Shown: piece after piece, positions 22,001 through 31,212 of the stretch | Layout: each line of letters starts with the position of its first letter | Position numbering within the stretch: the stretch's first letter is position 1 | Assembly: GCA_023091735.1 (NCBI GenBank) | Contig: JALKBU010000066.1 | Location: forward strand, 32,637 to 96,636 | Direction: 5' to 3' | Length of the DNA: 64,000 nt | From: Trichomonas tenax | Taxonomy: Eukaryota; Parabasalia; Trichomonadida; Trichomonadidae | Translations under genes and position numbers: made by a program | Notes under the pieces: generated by a model | Seen by the model: only the letters and a program-made list of their open reading frames with translations | What the model was told of the DNA's origin: nothing | The model's database searches: none

Positions 22001-22309
22001 TTCATTACCTTTATACAAATCCACAGTCTTATTGTTTATTACGTTTCAACACTTGTATATTAAATATTTTTTTTTTTTAAATTATATTTTGGAATATATT
22101 ATTTTTATAGGGCTAATATAAGTTTATCGGGTTACACCATATGAGTTTTCAATTATTGTGATAATATAAAATTTGATAAAAAATATATCTTTAAAAAAGC
22201 ATTGATGTTCTAGTTTTAAATTGCTTTCTTTAATTATATCTTATATGAACCAAGCATCAACAAAAATAATTTTTAAATAACAATTTTTAATAACATCAAA
22301 ACTAAAACT

Positions 22310-23045
22310 AGTCATCTTTTTTGGAATTTTGATCTTTGTAAGGAGTTTCAGATAAATTTAAACTGAAATCTTTTAAAAGGTCTTTATCTAATTTTTCAAA
22401 AACGAGTTTGAAGCAACTTTTATCTTTATCTACCATAAATTCAGCTGATCAACACCTCCAATCAGAGAATAATTCAACAATGGAACTTGGAGGAATCTCT
22501 GTTGGGAGATCCTTAGTGTACAGAATCTTAAATTCCTTGAATTCATTTTTTAGAGATTTATCTTTATCTGAAGGAACTGGATCAACCACAATACACCATT
22601 CACACCCGCAATCAAATATTTTAAGGACTCTCAAATTCACTCCTTCGATTTTAATCTGTGGTTTTACTAAGTCTTCAAGTTTATATTTGTCTTTTCTAAC
22701 AAAACATGCTTTATCAGGATTTGACTTCAAATCTCGCCAGAATTGGACAAAAGTTCCATTAAATTAATCAAATATGAGATCTTTTGGAAAATTGCTGCTA
22801 TTGAATAAAATTATTGATTCGGAATTGCTAACTGATACAGCTTGAATTTTCGTTTCGTCACACATTAGTTTTTAATACCTGAGATAGTTTTTGAATTCTT
22901 CTACATTATCAAAACCAACTGCGTATATTGGGGTCAAAACATATTCAATATTCGGGTTGGTGCTTCCATTTACAGTTCTGTATGACTGAGGGATATAATA
23001 TTTTGTGGAATTTGGTAGAGTTGTCGTTGGACAACTTAACATCTA
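22310..23045 (-). pseudogene. Decayed gene of unknown family
   Basis: On the minus strand a coding-like sequence runs through four pieces split by stops and frameshifts. The first piece (23045 to about 22880) reads PTTTLPNSTKYYIPQSYRTV and then VGFDNVEEFKNYLRY. The second includes SNSESIILFNSSNFPKDLIF and NGTFVQFWRDLKSNP. The third is an open frame at 22730-22449 ending SIVELFSDWRC-stop. The fourth, one base out of frame, runs from about 22435 to 22312 (DKDKSCFKLVFEKLDKDLL to a TAG). The composition is typical of real protein. I do not recognise the family. Nothing else occupies this stretch. Confidence 0.5.
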
Positions 23046-23099
23046 AAAATTTTGACTACAGAATTATGGTACTTTTTGTTGTTTACAAGTCAAAAATGA

Positions 23100-23195
23100 G
23101 ATTATTGAAAAACTTACTTGTCAATATTTAAATTTTACGTGTCAATAATGTTTACATGAATTCATGGCTATTTACAATTTACTTGTCAAATATCA
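23100..23195. promoter_or_regulatory. TTTAC-TGTCA motif cluster
   Basis: Three close matches in 80 bp: CTTACTTGTCA near 23112, TTTACGTGTCA at 23134-23144 and TTTACTTGTCA at 23178-23188. The cluster lies immediately upstream of the decayed minus-strand gene ending at 22310, consistent with that gene having once been expressed. Confidence 0.4.
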
Positions 23196-23468
23196 CAACA
23201 TTTGTGGATTTTGTAAAATAGGGAATTGTAATGCTACAATTAGCCAAACATTGGTTTAAAGGATGTAATTATCAACTTTGGAAAGTTTAATTAAATAAAA
23301 ATAAAATCGAGTTATAATGCTATGACTACTATTGCCAGAAGTGATGCTGGAGCAAAGATTGCGGGTATTTTTATTAAACAAAACAATAAGAAACAATGTA
23401 TGAGAATTTTACAATAGTGTCTGTATATCATCTGTAATATTGGAAATCGATTGTATTTGTAAATGAGA

Positions 23469-23705
23469 TTAATCAGAATCTGAATATTCGTCCATTGGAA
23501 GTGGTTCCAAGTCAGATAGCTTCTTTTTACGGCGGTTTTGCCATTTAACGAGGCATTCTACAACGTTACAAATAATCCATAACAACATAATTCCCAAAAA
23601 CACGGAAAAAAATATCAAAAGCCAACCCTTTGGTTCCAAGTTTCTAATATCCTTCTGTGGAGGCTTTAGCTTTGGTTCTGGAGGGAAAGTAAAGTCTTTT
23701 TCCAT
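23469..23705 (-). CDS. Small single-pass membrane protein, 78 aa
   Basis: I choose the ATG at 23705 (MEKDFTFPPEPKLKPP). The frame is open for 29 more codons upstream, but those read through AT-rich leader-like sequence. The protein has a Pro-rich N terminus, one strong membrane segment at about residues 26-50 (GWLLIFFSVFLGIMLLWIIC), a basic stretch (KWQNRRKKK) that should face the cytosol, and an acidic tail ending DEYSDSD. The DEYSDSD tail could be a casein-kinase-type or sorting signal; that is inference. No family is recognised. Confidence 0.6.
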   Translation of the reverse strand: MEKDFTFPPEPKLKPPQKDIRNLEPKGWLLIFFSVFLGIMLLWIICNVVECLVKWQNRRKKKLSDLEPLPMDEYSDSD

Positions 23706-23840
23706 CTTTTTTGGTGAAATGAGATTTTTGTTTACAAAATGAAAAACCTCGACTTTTGTCACGTAAATTAAACATTTGATAATTGAAAACATTTATTTTC
23801 ATCAACGCCACAAAATTTAGAAACTTAAAATATTAAATGA

Positions 23841-24554
23841 TATGCATATGAATCGACTAAATCATTTTTTTTTAATTTCCTTTGGAACGCATTCAATACA
23901 GGCATAACGGTCGCGAGTTTCGCAATTTTACAAAAACAAATTAATGCAATATGGGCTTATATTGATGGAGATGAAGGAATGGATATAGCAACTAATACAT
24001 TAAATGAATTAGGAAATACCGGCAGTAATTTCAGCCAACGAATAAGTAATTTTTTCAGAAGAAATACAGGAGGTTATGAAAGATTAACGGAAGTCGCTGA
24101 AGAAAGCAGTGAATTTATCGGTAATGTTGAAGATGGAATGTTCGAATTACAAGACATTGACTTTTTCAGAAATGCAACCGAAACTTTTCAAGAAGTTAGA
24201 CAATACACAACTATAATGGACAATGTATCTAATTTACCCCTTGTTCCAAGAAGTATAAATAGTAGAGACGTAGGGGATGAAGTAAATGAAAACCCTGAGC
24301 CTCAAGGAAGTGAAGATAATTCTCTATTTGGTAAAATAAAAAAATTGTATCCGATGTTTAAAATTCTTGTTGATGTAATTCCTTCCTTCTTCTCTTTCTT
24401 AAAACTTTTTACCAAAATCTTGATGTTGTTTCAAATGAAAGCAAAACCTTACTGGCAGCACCCATGTGAGTATTGTACTCTAATATTAGAGCACGTGGAA
24501 AGTCACAAGAACTTGTACGTCTTCATACTATACAATTCAAAATTTTTCCTATGA
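23841..24554 (+). pseudogene. Element-like open frame lacking an upstream ATG
   Basis: An open frame runs from the stop at 23838 to 24554. It reads hydrophobic FLWNAFNTGITVASFAILQK, then a hydrophilic helical part, then DVIPSFFSFLKLFTKILMLF near the end. The first in-frame ATG is at 23979, well inside the coding-like part, so the 5' end looks truncated. The hydrophobic blocks and the AT-rich, Asn-rich codon use resemble the Maverick-like patches at 27.5 and 34.8 kb rather than the neighbouring host genes. It may be a fragment of a structural or membrane protein of such an element; no family motif confirms this. Confidence 0.4.
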
Positions 24555-24776
24555 TAATTTTAATTATGTGTTTCAAATTAAAAATTAACTGCCATTCCTA
24601 TGTTAATTTTTCAGCGAACAAACACGATCAATTATTACTCTTTTTTTGCCAATTTCCTTTGTCATGTAAACTCTACAAGATCACGTTTTGTCAAGTAAGC
24701 CATATTTGTCAGAAAATTGGACAAAAATAATTGAAAGAGTTTGTTCGATGAAAAAAATTAGACAAAAATTTTATAA

Positions 24777-27359
24777 ATGAGGACGCAGAAGGTTCACCTG
24801 CTTTCTACGCGTCGCGGCAATGTCGTTCGTCTCATTAGGGAGCACTATTTGAGAAATGACATTGATTGTCGACTTCCTGGTGCTTCTGAGAATCCATTCA
24901 CAACAGAAGACGCCAAATTTGTTCTTGCTATCGATGCAGAGACAGTGCTGAACCAAATTGATGCTTTGCAGCATCCTAAATTCACAAATGTCGTCATTTT
25001 GCAAACAGTTTATGAGATGGTGAAACAAAAATCGCGTTCTATTCAGAAAAATCTCGATAGATTGCTTTCAACGCCAGAAAAACACTTCATGCTCTTCGCT
25101 AACGAGCACTTAATTGAAACATACGTTGGACAATCTGAAGATATGACGATTCAGCAGAATCATGACGCAAATATTATCAATGCTTTGAACCACCTTAACA
25201 GCAAATTCCCAGTTAAATACATTGCAAACTTCGAAAAAGACATTGAACGCATGAAGCAATATAATATGAAATTCCAAATATTAAACATCCACGAATTTGC
25301 TAAAGACGATGACTCTCTCGCATCGCGTCTCACAACAGAAGATATTTTCTCACAAAGTCTTCAACCGATTTATGATGAATATCTTCCGTCAATCGATGTG
25401 CAAAAGCTGTACAAGGATGGCAAAGTCACAATCGGTTACTTCTCAGCAATGCAGCGCCAGCACGATCAGGGCGAATGCAGAAATGATAAAGAAACAATTC
25501 TTTTGAATGATGCAAAAGCTGTAAACAGAGCTTTAGATGGCGACAAGATTGCTGTCATGACAAACCCAGAAAGTGAGTGGGTTGGTGGATATCCGACAGG
25601 CAAAGTCGTCTCCATTCTCTCAAGAAAGAGCCGCGTTATTTGCGGAACTGTTCTTCCTCCAAAAGTTCAAACAAACGATTGGCAGTCTCTTCTTGTTGTC
25701 CCACAGCAAGAGAACCTTCCAAAGATCAGAATACGCAGCCGCCAAGTTCAAGAGTTAATCGGAATGAGAGTTCACGTTGCAATCGATAGCTGGGCGTCAA
25801 ACTCCAAATATCCATCTGGGCACTACATCTCAACGATCGGCCAAGCCGGCAGCCTTCAAGCGGAGTCAGAAGTCATTCTTATGACAAACGAGATCCCACA
25901 CGACGCCTTCTCTGACGCTGTTCTTAACTGCCTTCCGCCAACGGACTTCGAGCCAACGCCGGAAGAGGTCAAGCGGAGAATGGACTTGAGAGATAGGTGC
26001 ATTTGCTCTATCGACCCTCCGGGATGTACGGATATCGATGATGCCCTCCACTACAAAGACATCGACGAGAACACATGCGAAATCGGCGTTCACATTGCCG
26101 ATGTTTCATTCTTCGTTAGAGAAGGAACAGCCATCGATTTAGAAGCCAGAGATAGAGGTACAACAGTATACTTAGTCGAAAAGAGAATTCACATGCTTCC
26201 ATCTCTTTTGTCCGAAGATTTGTGCTCAATCAAAGATGGCATCGAAAGACTCGCTTTCTCTGTTGTTGCTATAATGGACAAGAAAACGGCCGAGACGATC
26301 GACATCAAGTTCGGCAAATCAATTATTAGATCAAGAGCTGCTTTAAGCTATGGCAAAGCACAGGGAATTGTTGAAGACGAAAAGGATCAAAGCGAACTTG
26401 CTAAAGGCATCAGAGGCCTTCTAACTTTATCAAAGATCATGAACAAGAAGAGAATGGATGCTGGTGCTTTGACACTATCATCACCACAGCTCCACTTCAC
26501 GCTCGATTCAGAAACAGCGGAACCACTCTCTGGTGAATTATATCAACATCTTGAAGTTAACAGCCTCGTCGAAGAATTCATGTTGTACGCTAACATCGAG
26601 GTTGCTAAGAAGATTTATGATACATTCAAGCAATCAGCAATGCTCAGACGACACGAATCACCAATTGCTGCTCGCTTCGATTTCCTCAACAGAGCACTCA
26701 AGAGATTCGGCATCCAACTTAACCCAGACACAAACAGAACGCTTGTTGACACTCTCGACGCTGTTGGTTATAAGGTTAAGGACCTGGACAACATCGTTAG
26801 AATCATGACAACGAGATGCATGCAGTTTGCTAAATACTTCGCTTCCGGCACACAGCCATATGATAATTTCAAGCACTACGGTCTCGCAATGCCAATTTAC
26901 ACGCACTTCACTTCACCAATCAGAAGATATGCAGATCTTATTGTTCACAGGCAGCTTGCTTCAGCCATTGGATATGACATGGCCACTGATATGCTGAGCA
27001 GCAAACTTGCAATGCAACTCGTCGCCGACAATCTTAACTTTAGACATAAGATGGCTCAGGATGCCGGTCGTGCATCTTCGCAATTGTTCATTATGGAGAT
27101 GCTCAGAAGGACACCAGGAAAGATCGAGGAAGGTAAAGTCATCAAGATCAAGCCGACTGTTTTCGTTATCCTGCTCGAGCAGTATGGCGTTGAAGGACAC
27201 GTTCACGTTGATGGCGAACAGTGGGCTTTCAATGAGAACGAAGAAACTCTTGAGAAAGGAGATAGAAGAATTTGCATATTCGACAAGGTGAAGGTCAAAG
27301 TTAATGTGACGCCAATCAATATGCATGGAAGATCAAGATTAGACTTAGAACTCGTATAA
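24777..27359 (+). CDS. DIS3: Exosome exoribonuclease Rrp44/DIS3
   Basis: An 860-residue 3'-5' exoribonuclease, the processive subunit of the RNA exosome. Order: N-terminal basic segment with IREHYLRNDIDC (about 19-30), PIN-like domain (about 45-175), two cold-shock-type OB domains (about 210-370), RNB domain (about 400-720) and a C-terminal S1 domain (about 780-857). The RNB catalytic aspartates are intact: D413, D419, D421 and D422 in IDPPGCTDIDDAL. The conserved HFTSPIRRYADLIVHRQL is also present. The PIN domain keeps D53 and D130 but has M81 and F152 at the other two acidic positions, and the N-terminal Cys-rich CR3 motif is absent. It is therefore probably an exonuclease only. The leader carries TGACA-type motifs. 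Confidence 0.93.
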   Translation: MRTQKVHLLSTRRGNVVRLIREHYLRNDIDCRLPGASENPFTTEDAKFVLAIDAETVLNQIDALQHPKFTNVVILQTVYEMVKQKSRSIQKNLDRLLSTPEKHFMLFANEHLIETYVGQSEDMTIQQNHDANIINALNHLNSKFPVKYIANFEKDIERMKQYNMKFQILNIHEFAKDDDSLASRLTTEDIFSQSLQPIYDEYLPSIDVQKLYKDGKVTIGYFSAMQRQHDQGECRNDKETILLNDAKAVNRALDGDKIAVMTNPESEWVGGYPTGKVVSILSRKSRVICGTVLPPKVQTNDWQSLLVVPQQENLPKIRIRSRQVQELIGMRVHVAIDSWASNSKYPSGHYISTIGQAGSLQAESEVILMTNEIPHDAFSDAVLNCLPPTDFEPTPEEVKRRMDLRDRCICSIDPPGCTDIDDALHYKDIDENTCEIGVHIADVSFFVREGTAIDLEARDRGTTVYLVEKRIHMLPSLLSEDLCSIKDGIERLAFSVVAIMDKKTAETIDIKFGKSIIRSRAALSYGKAQGIVEDEKDQSELAKGIRGLLTLSKIMNKKRMDAGALTLSSPQLHFTLDSETAEPLSGELYQHLEVNSLVEEFMLYANIEVAKKIYDTFKQSAMLRRHESPIAARFDFLNRALKRFGIQLNPDTNRTLVDTLDAVGYKVKDLDNIVRIMTTRCMQFAKYFASGTQPYDNFKHYGLAMPIYTHFTSPIRRYADLIVHRQLASAIGYDMATDMLSSKLAMQLVADNLNFRHKMAQDAGRASSQLFIMEMLRRTPGKIEEGKVIKIKPTVFVILLEQYGVEGHVHVDGEQWAFNENEETLEKGDRRICIFDKVKVKVNVTPINMHGRSRLDLELV

Positions 27360-27482
27360 GAGTGAAGTTATATTTGATATAAAGTTTGATTTATAAATTC
27401 TTTTTGATAGATAAAAGTTTTTAATACAAATAGTGGAGATATCATATTATGAGCGAATTTTGCTGATTTAGAAATATTTATT

Positions 27483-27691
27483 ATCCCTGCAGAAATTATG
27501 CACCCACCTAATTAAATATTATCATTGCCATTTTTCTATCAATTCCGCTCATTTAATTATCCACTTTATATTGATTTATAACCTTTTTAACCGTTGATCT
27601 CCCACAATTTTATGTTTTAACATTTTATTTTTCTTAAAAAGTGACATAATGTGAATGTTCATTCATCATAAACCTTTCAAAATTGAATTGC
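27483..27691 (+). repeat. Dispersed repeat, copy B
   Basis: Aligns with 20187-20384 in the same orientation and ends CATTCATCATAAACCTTTC then AAAATTGAATTGC, directly against the integrase fragment. It may be the inner part of the element's terminal repeat. Confidence 0.6.
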
Positions 27692-28011
27692 AAATATCCT
27701 AATAATACACAAATTAATCATAATTTCAAATATGTTATTTCGTCATTAATTTCTCTAATGGATAAAGGATTAATTATAAAAAATATTTTATATGATCAAG
27801 AACCATCATTTATTTCTAAACAATTTCAAAATTGGTGTTTAGCAAATGATATCACAATTAGATATTATGAAAAATATATCGTTAATAATATCGATGATTC
27901 GCTCCAAGAAAATACACATTGTAATCATACTACGTTAGCAATTTTGGATAGGATATGAAGAACAATACGTACTATGAATTATAATTATAATATGGGAATG
28001 AATAGCATTTA
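27683..28011 (+). pseudogene. Retroviral-type (rve) integrase, C-terminal fragment
   Basis: The translation contains IKNILYDQEPSFISKQFQNW followed by CLANDITIRYYEK, the region around the second catalytic Asp of DDE integrases and the following helix, then THCNHTTLAILDRI. The frame stops at a TGA (27956-27958), but in-frame reading continues with RTIRTMNYNYNMGMNSI to a TAA at about 28011. That matches the Arg-rich end seen in Maverick integrases. The N-terminal zinc domain and first Asp are absent. Non-functional. Confidence 0.65.
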
Positions 28012-28373
28012 ATCATTCTGTTTGAAGTAGCAGCGAATAAATCAGTATTGCAATAAATATGCATTCCTCCGGATGCAGTTTTAACGATAACATCTAAATC
28101 AGATAATTTATTTAATAAATCGTTTCTGATTATTTCCTTTTGTTCTTCGTTATAAGATTTGTTAATATCAATATCGATAACGGATAAATTTGAAATTTTA
28201 TTGATTAATAAAGCCTTACCGGTTTTTCTTCCTTTTCCGCCATCATGCTTCAAATAATTGTTTAAATCTACAAAATTATTATTTATTCTTTCGTTCAAAG
28301 TTTGTGATTCGGTTTTAATTAATTCATTAACGAGTTCATTAACGAATTTTTCAGAGTCGTTTGTTGCTGTCAT
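27972..28373 (-). pseudogene. Archaeo-eukaryotic primase-type (prim-pol) fragment
   Basis: A 133-codon ATG frame. After a helical, charged N terminus it shows LSVIDIDINK, a hydrophobic-DxD motif typical of the first metal-binding motif of AEP primases, then about 40 residues later VKTASGGMHIYCNTD, matching the second (SxH) motif. It continues NRMIKCYS and then runs out of homology where it meets the integrase end, so the third motif and any helicase domain are missing. In viruses and PLV-type elements this domain is fused to an SF3 helicase. The primase reading rests on motif spacing only. Confidence 0.5.
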
Positions 28374-28470
28374 TTCTTAATAATTAAAAAAATAAATTAT
28401 TTAAAAAACTAACTTTATTTTTTTGAAACTTATTTTTAAATTAATTTTATTTTTTATCTTTATAGAAATA

Positions 28471-29065
28471 ATGAGCGATTTTGAGTTCGTTTCGATAAAT
28501 CAATTAATGAAAAAACATAATGTGAAGGAGCAGTTGAACATTTACTTTGAAGAATTCTTCGAAAACAAACTATTTAAGGGTAATCTGGGGGTATTCGATT
28601 TCAAAACCAAAAGTCATAAAATATAAATACGTTCGAAAGGTTAATAATTACATCGAGCGTTTTGGTTCTTATGTGTTGAAATATAATTACATGAACGGGG
28701 AAAGCGGATTCGTTAATACCGTTAATTGTTATGTCGAGAATTTTGTTCATCTTCAATTCGCAAGAAGTGTATTAAGCGAATACAATAAATTTTTTGATTA
28801 CATTAAATCATTAGTGCCGGTATACTATGAAAACATTGACGCAATTTTAACGAATGAAGAAGGTTTCAATAAATTAAAATCATTAAATTTAATCGATGAC
28901 GAAGAATTAGGCAAATTCAAACTCGATAAAATCTTTAAAGAAATCGCCATTAAATCAAATAGACTTTATGTTGCTAAAACCATCAACGATGAAATAGTTT
29001 ATCACACATACAAGAAAGAAGTTAATTATGATTCGTTCGTTAATGAAGTCATAAATTCACTTTAA
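28471..29065 (+). pseudogene. Frameshifted element gene of unknown function
   Basis: Begins MSDFEFVSINQLMKKHNVKE at the ATG at 28471. After about 45 residues a frameshift near 28590-28610 moves reading to the next frame, which continues IKYKYVRKVNNYIERFGSYV and on to a TAA at 29065. Together they make a protein of about 200 residues, mixed helix and strand, Asn/Lys/Tyr-rich, with no membrane segment. The family is not recognised. It is preceded by the same leader sequence as the next gene. Confidence 0.5.
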
Positions 29066-29099
29066 TTTTAATTAATTTTATTTTTTATTTTTATAATAA

Positions 29100-29198
29100 A
29101 TGGAAAGAGCTACTGAAACATTTCGTATCAAAAATCATGAATTATTTAATTTGATTTATCCCATTGGTATAGGGTTTATTAATAAATCATTTCTATAA
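29100..29198 (+). pseudogene. Truncated start of an element gene
   Basis: ATG at 29100, directly after a leader nearly identical to that of the gene at 28471. The 32 codons read RIKNHELFNLIYPIGIGFIN before a stop. The LFNLIYPIG wording resembles the YPVGSIY segment common in viral and phage tail or fibre proteins, but the fragment is too short to be sure. Confidence 0.35.
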
Positions 29199-29451
29199 TT
29201 TATTTTTCAACTCTTTCCCAAAAATATTTTATAACAACAACAATAATAATATATCATATATTTAAAATAAAAAAATTAAGGCTGATTTTGAAATTAATGA
29301 AAATTTTAATTCCCTATAGAGGAGCATGGGCTCTTTTTAAGAGCTTAACATTTTATAAAGTCATAAGTTTTAAAAATTATTATAACATTCATTTTAACAT
29401 TGACGTGTAAAGTTATTTTTAACATGAGTTTGTCGTGTAATGGTGTCACTT

Positions 29452-29862
29452 TTAGAAATTTGCAATAGCCTGACGAAGTCGGGCTAGTGCGAATTTCTTA
29501 TTACTGACTGCATGGCGAAGTCGGCTAAATCCCTTTTTCTCAGTGTGTTTCATAATTGTCTGCAAGTCTGAGGCTAAAATACATGTTTCATAGAATACAA
29601 CATGCATTGAAAGGTAATGGCTCATGATTCTCAAGTTTCTCTCCGACAAATTGTTGAAAACTGCAATCTTAATGATAAATGTTGGTGTCACTTTTGTGAC
29701 AAGTTTGACAAATAATTTGTCAATTGGCAGATTTCTTTCTTCGACAAAATAAAAGTGTTTTAATTGTCGAAAATGAGTTTCGGAAATGTTATTTGTGCTA
29801 TAAGCATCCTGACGATAGCACATCATCCATTTCTCTTTGTTCATTGCAAGTTTTTGTTGCAC
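29452..29862 (-). pseudogene. Transposase-derived fragment, possibly Mutator-like
   Basis: A 136-codon frame whose first codons include WMMCYRQDAYSTNNISETHF and then RQLKHFYFVEERNLPIDKLF. That pattern (Asn, Ser-Glu, Phe-Arg, Leu-Lys, Arg, Asp-Leu-Phe) is typical of the segment after the catalytic core in MULE-type transposases. The catalytic part and any zinc knuckle are absent. The C-terminal 25 codons contain a short internal DNA repeat (CGACTTCG-CA at two places). Probably a dead fragment. Confidence 0.35.
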
Positions 29863-30244
29863 TCCAAACCTCAGAAAACCGAGAAAGTCGGTCGAAATTA
29901 TCTATTCTTGCATGGTAAATATGAATTATAAACGAATAATTTGAAGATAAAAACAAAAATTTAGTTAAAAATGAATTTTACAAAGAATATAAGGATCGAA
30001 TTGAGAATCTAAATAATATAAATCAATATATAAAATGAAATTAACATGAAAACATTATCTATTTCATGATTCAAGAACAATTAATTATGAATTTAATGAT
30101 ATATTAATAATTATAGGAATAAGTAATAATATGAAAATAATTTTGTAATGAAAAAGGTATCTGTGAAAAAATAAAAAATAGAAAAAAATAATAATATATT
30201 AATATCAAAAGTGAAAATTTAATGTGTATTAAAAATTGAATCAA
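29863..30244. other. AT-rich spacer
   Basis: Very AT-rich low-complexity sequence with no gene, repeat or RNA recognised. Confidence 0.5.
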
Positions 30245-30440
30245 TAAGTGGGTTCTTGTTAGGGCCTGGCTTGGCCACTCGAGGGCTTTGGAAGTATCAG
30301 GCCGACCTCGCCATGCATCGAATCATGCTTCTGTTGAATAGGCATCTGGATGCATCTCTGCTAGATCACCAGGTCATCCTTCACAATGAGGTCACAACTA
30401 CTCATAATGAAGTCTTCTTTGGCTTCCAACATTGAGTTCA
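30245..30440. other. Unexplained GC-rich island, possible RNA gene or dead exon
   Basis: About 190 bp with roughly balanced base composition in an AT-rich desert. It contains a self-complementary patch (GGCCTGGCTTGGCC) and no long open frame. On the minus strand one frame reads MLEAKEDFIMSSCDLIVKDD and stops at a TAG, then remains open for a further 32 codons. A cluster of the TTTAC/TGTCA motif lies next to it at about 30470-30560, in the upstream position for a minus-strand transcript. I do not recognise a known RNA. It could be an ncRNA, a young pseudogene or part of a repeat. Confidence 0.4.
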
Positions 30441-30469
30441 ATCCATTTCAACCTATTGACACTTTTCCA

Positions 30470-30580
30470 TTTTTCCCACAAACACGTCACTTTCCTTTAT
30501 TTTGACATCCTGACTTTACATATCAAAATAAGTTACATGTCAGAAAAGCACGTTGTTCTATTTTGTACCAGTCCCGTTAC
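30470..30580. promoter_or_regulatory. Motif cluster beside the GC-rich island
   Basis: Contains ACACGTCA, TTTTGACATCC, TTTACATATCAAA, TTACATGTCAG and TTACGTAAAA within about 110 bp. This is the same density seen upstream of real genes in this window, yet the only candidate transcript next to it is the GC-rich island on the minus strand. Confidence 0.4.
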
Positions 30581-31212
30581 GTAAAAACTTTTGACTTCTC
30601 ATTTTTCAGATTGTGGAATTACATAATAAGCTCTTAAACATAGCATCAAATTCATGTGAAAATAACACTCCCGAAATTATAGCATCTATTTTTTTTACAA
30701 CCCTAACATTTTAATAGATGAGTTAATCCTATGACATTGATTTATATTCTAACACTTAAACCTCATGCACAGTTACCCCTAATACCTGAAATAGTTTCAT
30801 TTGAAGAGTTTGGTTAAAATAGGTAAATCAATACTACAACTCGTCAAATAACGAATACATAAGAGCAACAATGAATAAGGAGCAGAAGTATAACATATAA
30901 CGCAACTTATACATGTTATTTTATTATTACTGAAAATCAAATCTCAAAATATGAAATGTTTAGATTTTGTTCATACATCGGTTTTTATGAAGAATCCAAG
31001 GAAATTCCTCATAGCAACTTCAAGAAATTGCGTGAATCTATATGAATACAGATATCTGCTTGATTTTTTTACATGATCAAAAGCGATTCTCCTTCTCGAC
31101 ATGGATTTGATAGCATATTTATTCGATGAGATCTTATTATGGTTCAAAAGTTTTTTTTGACGATGTAAAGTCATTTTGGCAAATAAATCGACACTTTTAC
31201 AAAAAATCTTCG

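Larger units (their letters stand above)
27483..29198. mobile_element. Maverick/Polinton-like element remnant
   Basis: A patch of very AT-rich genes unlike the host genes on either side: a dispersed repeat (27483-27691), the C-terminal part of an rve-type integrase (+), a primase-like fragment (-), a frameshifted unknown gene (+) and the first 32 codons of another gene (+). Integrase next to a terminal repeat is normal for Mavericks. The remnant has lost the polymerase, ATPase, protease and capsid genes, if it had them. The integrase and primase frames overlap tail to tail at about 27972-28011, which suggests a deletion junction. Confidence 0.6.

Noticed and set aside
30300..30440. Possible U6 snRNA, SRP RNA or RNase P RNA in the GC-rich island
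   Set aside because: Short words such as AAGGATGAC and GCAGAGATG recall U6, but they are in the wrong order and the rest does not fit. No known RNA could be supported.
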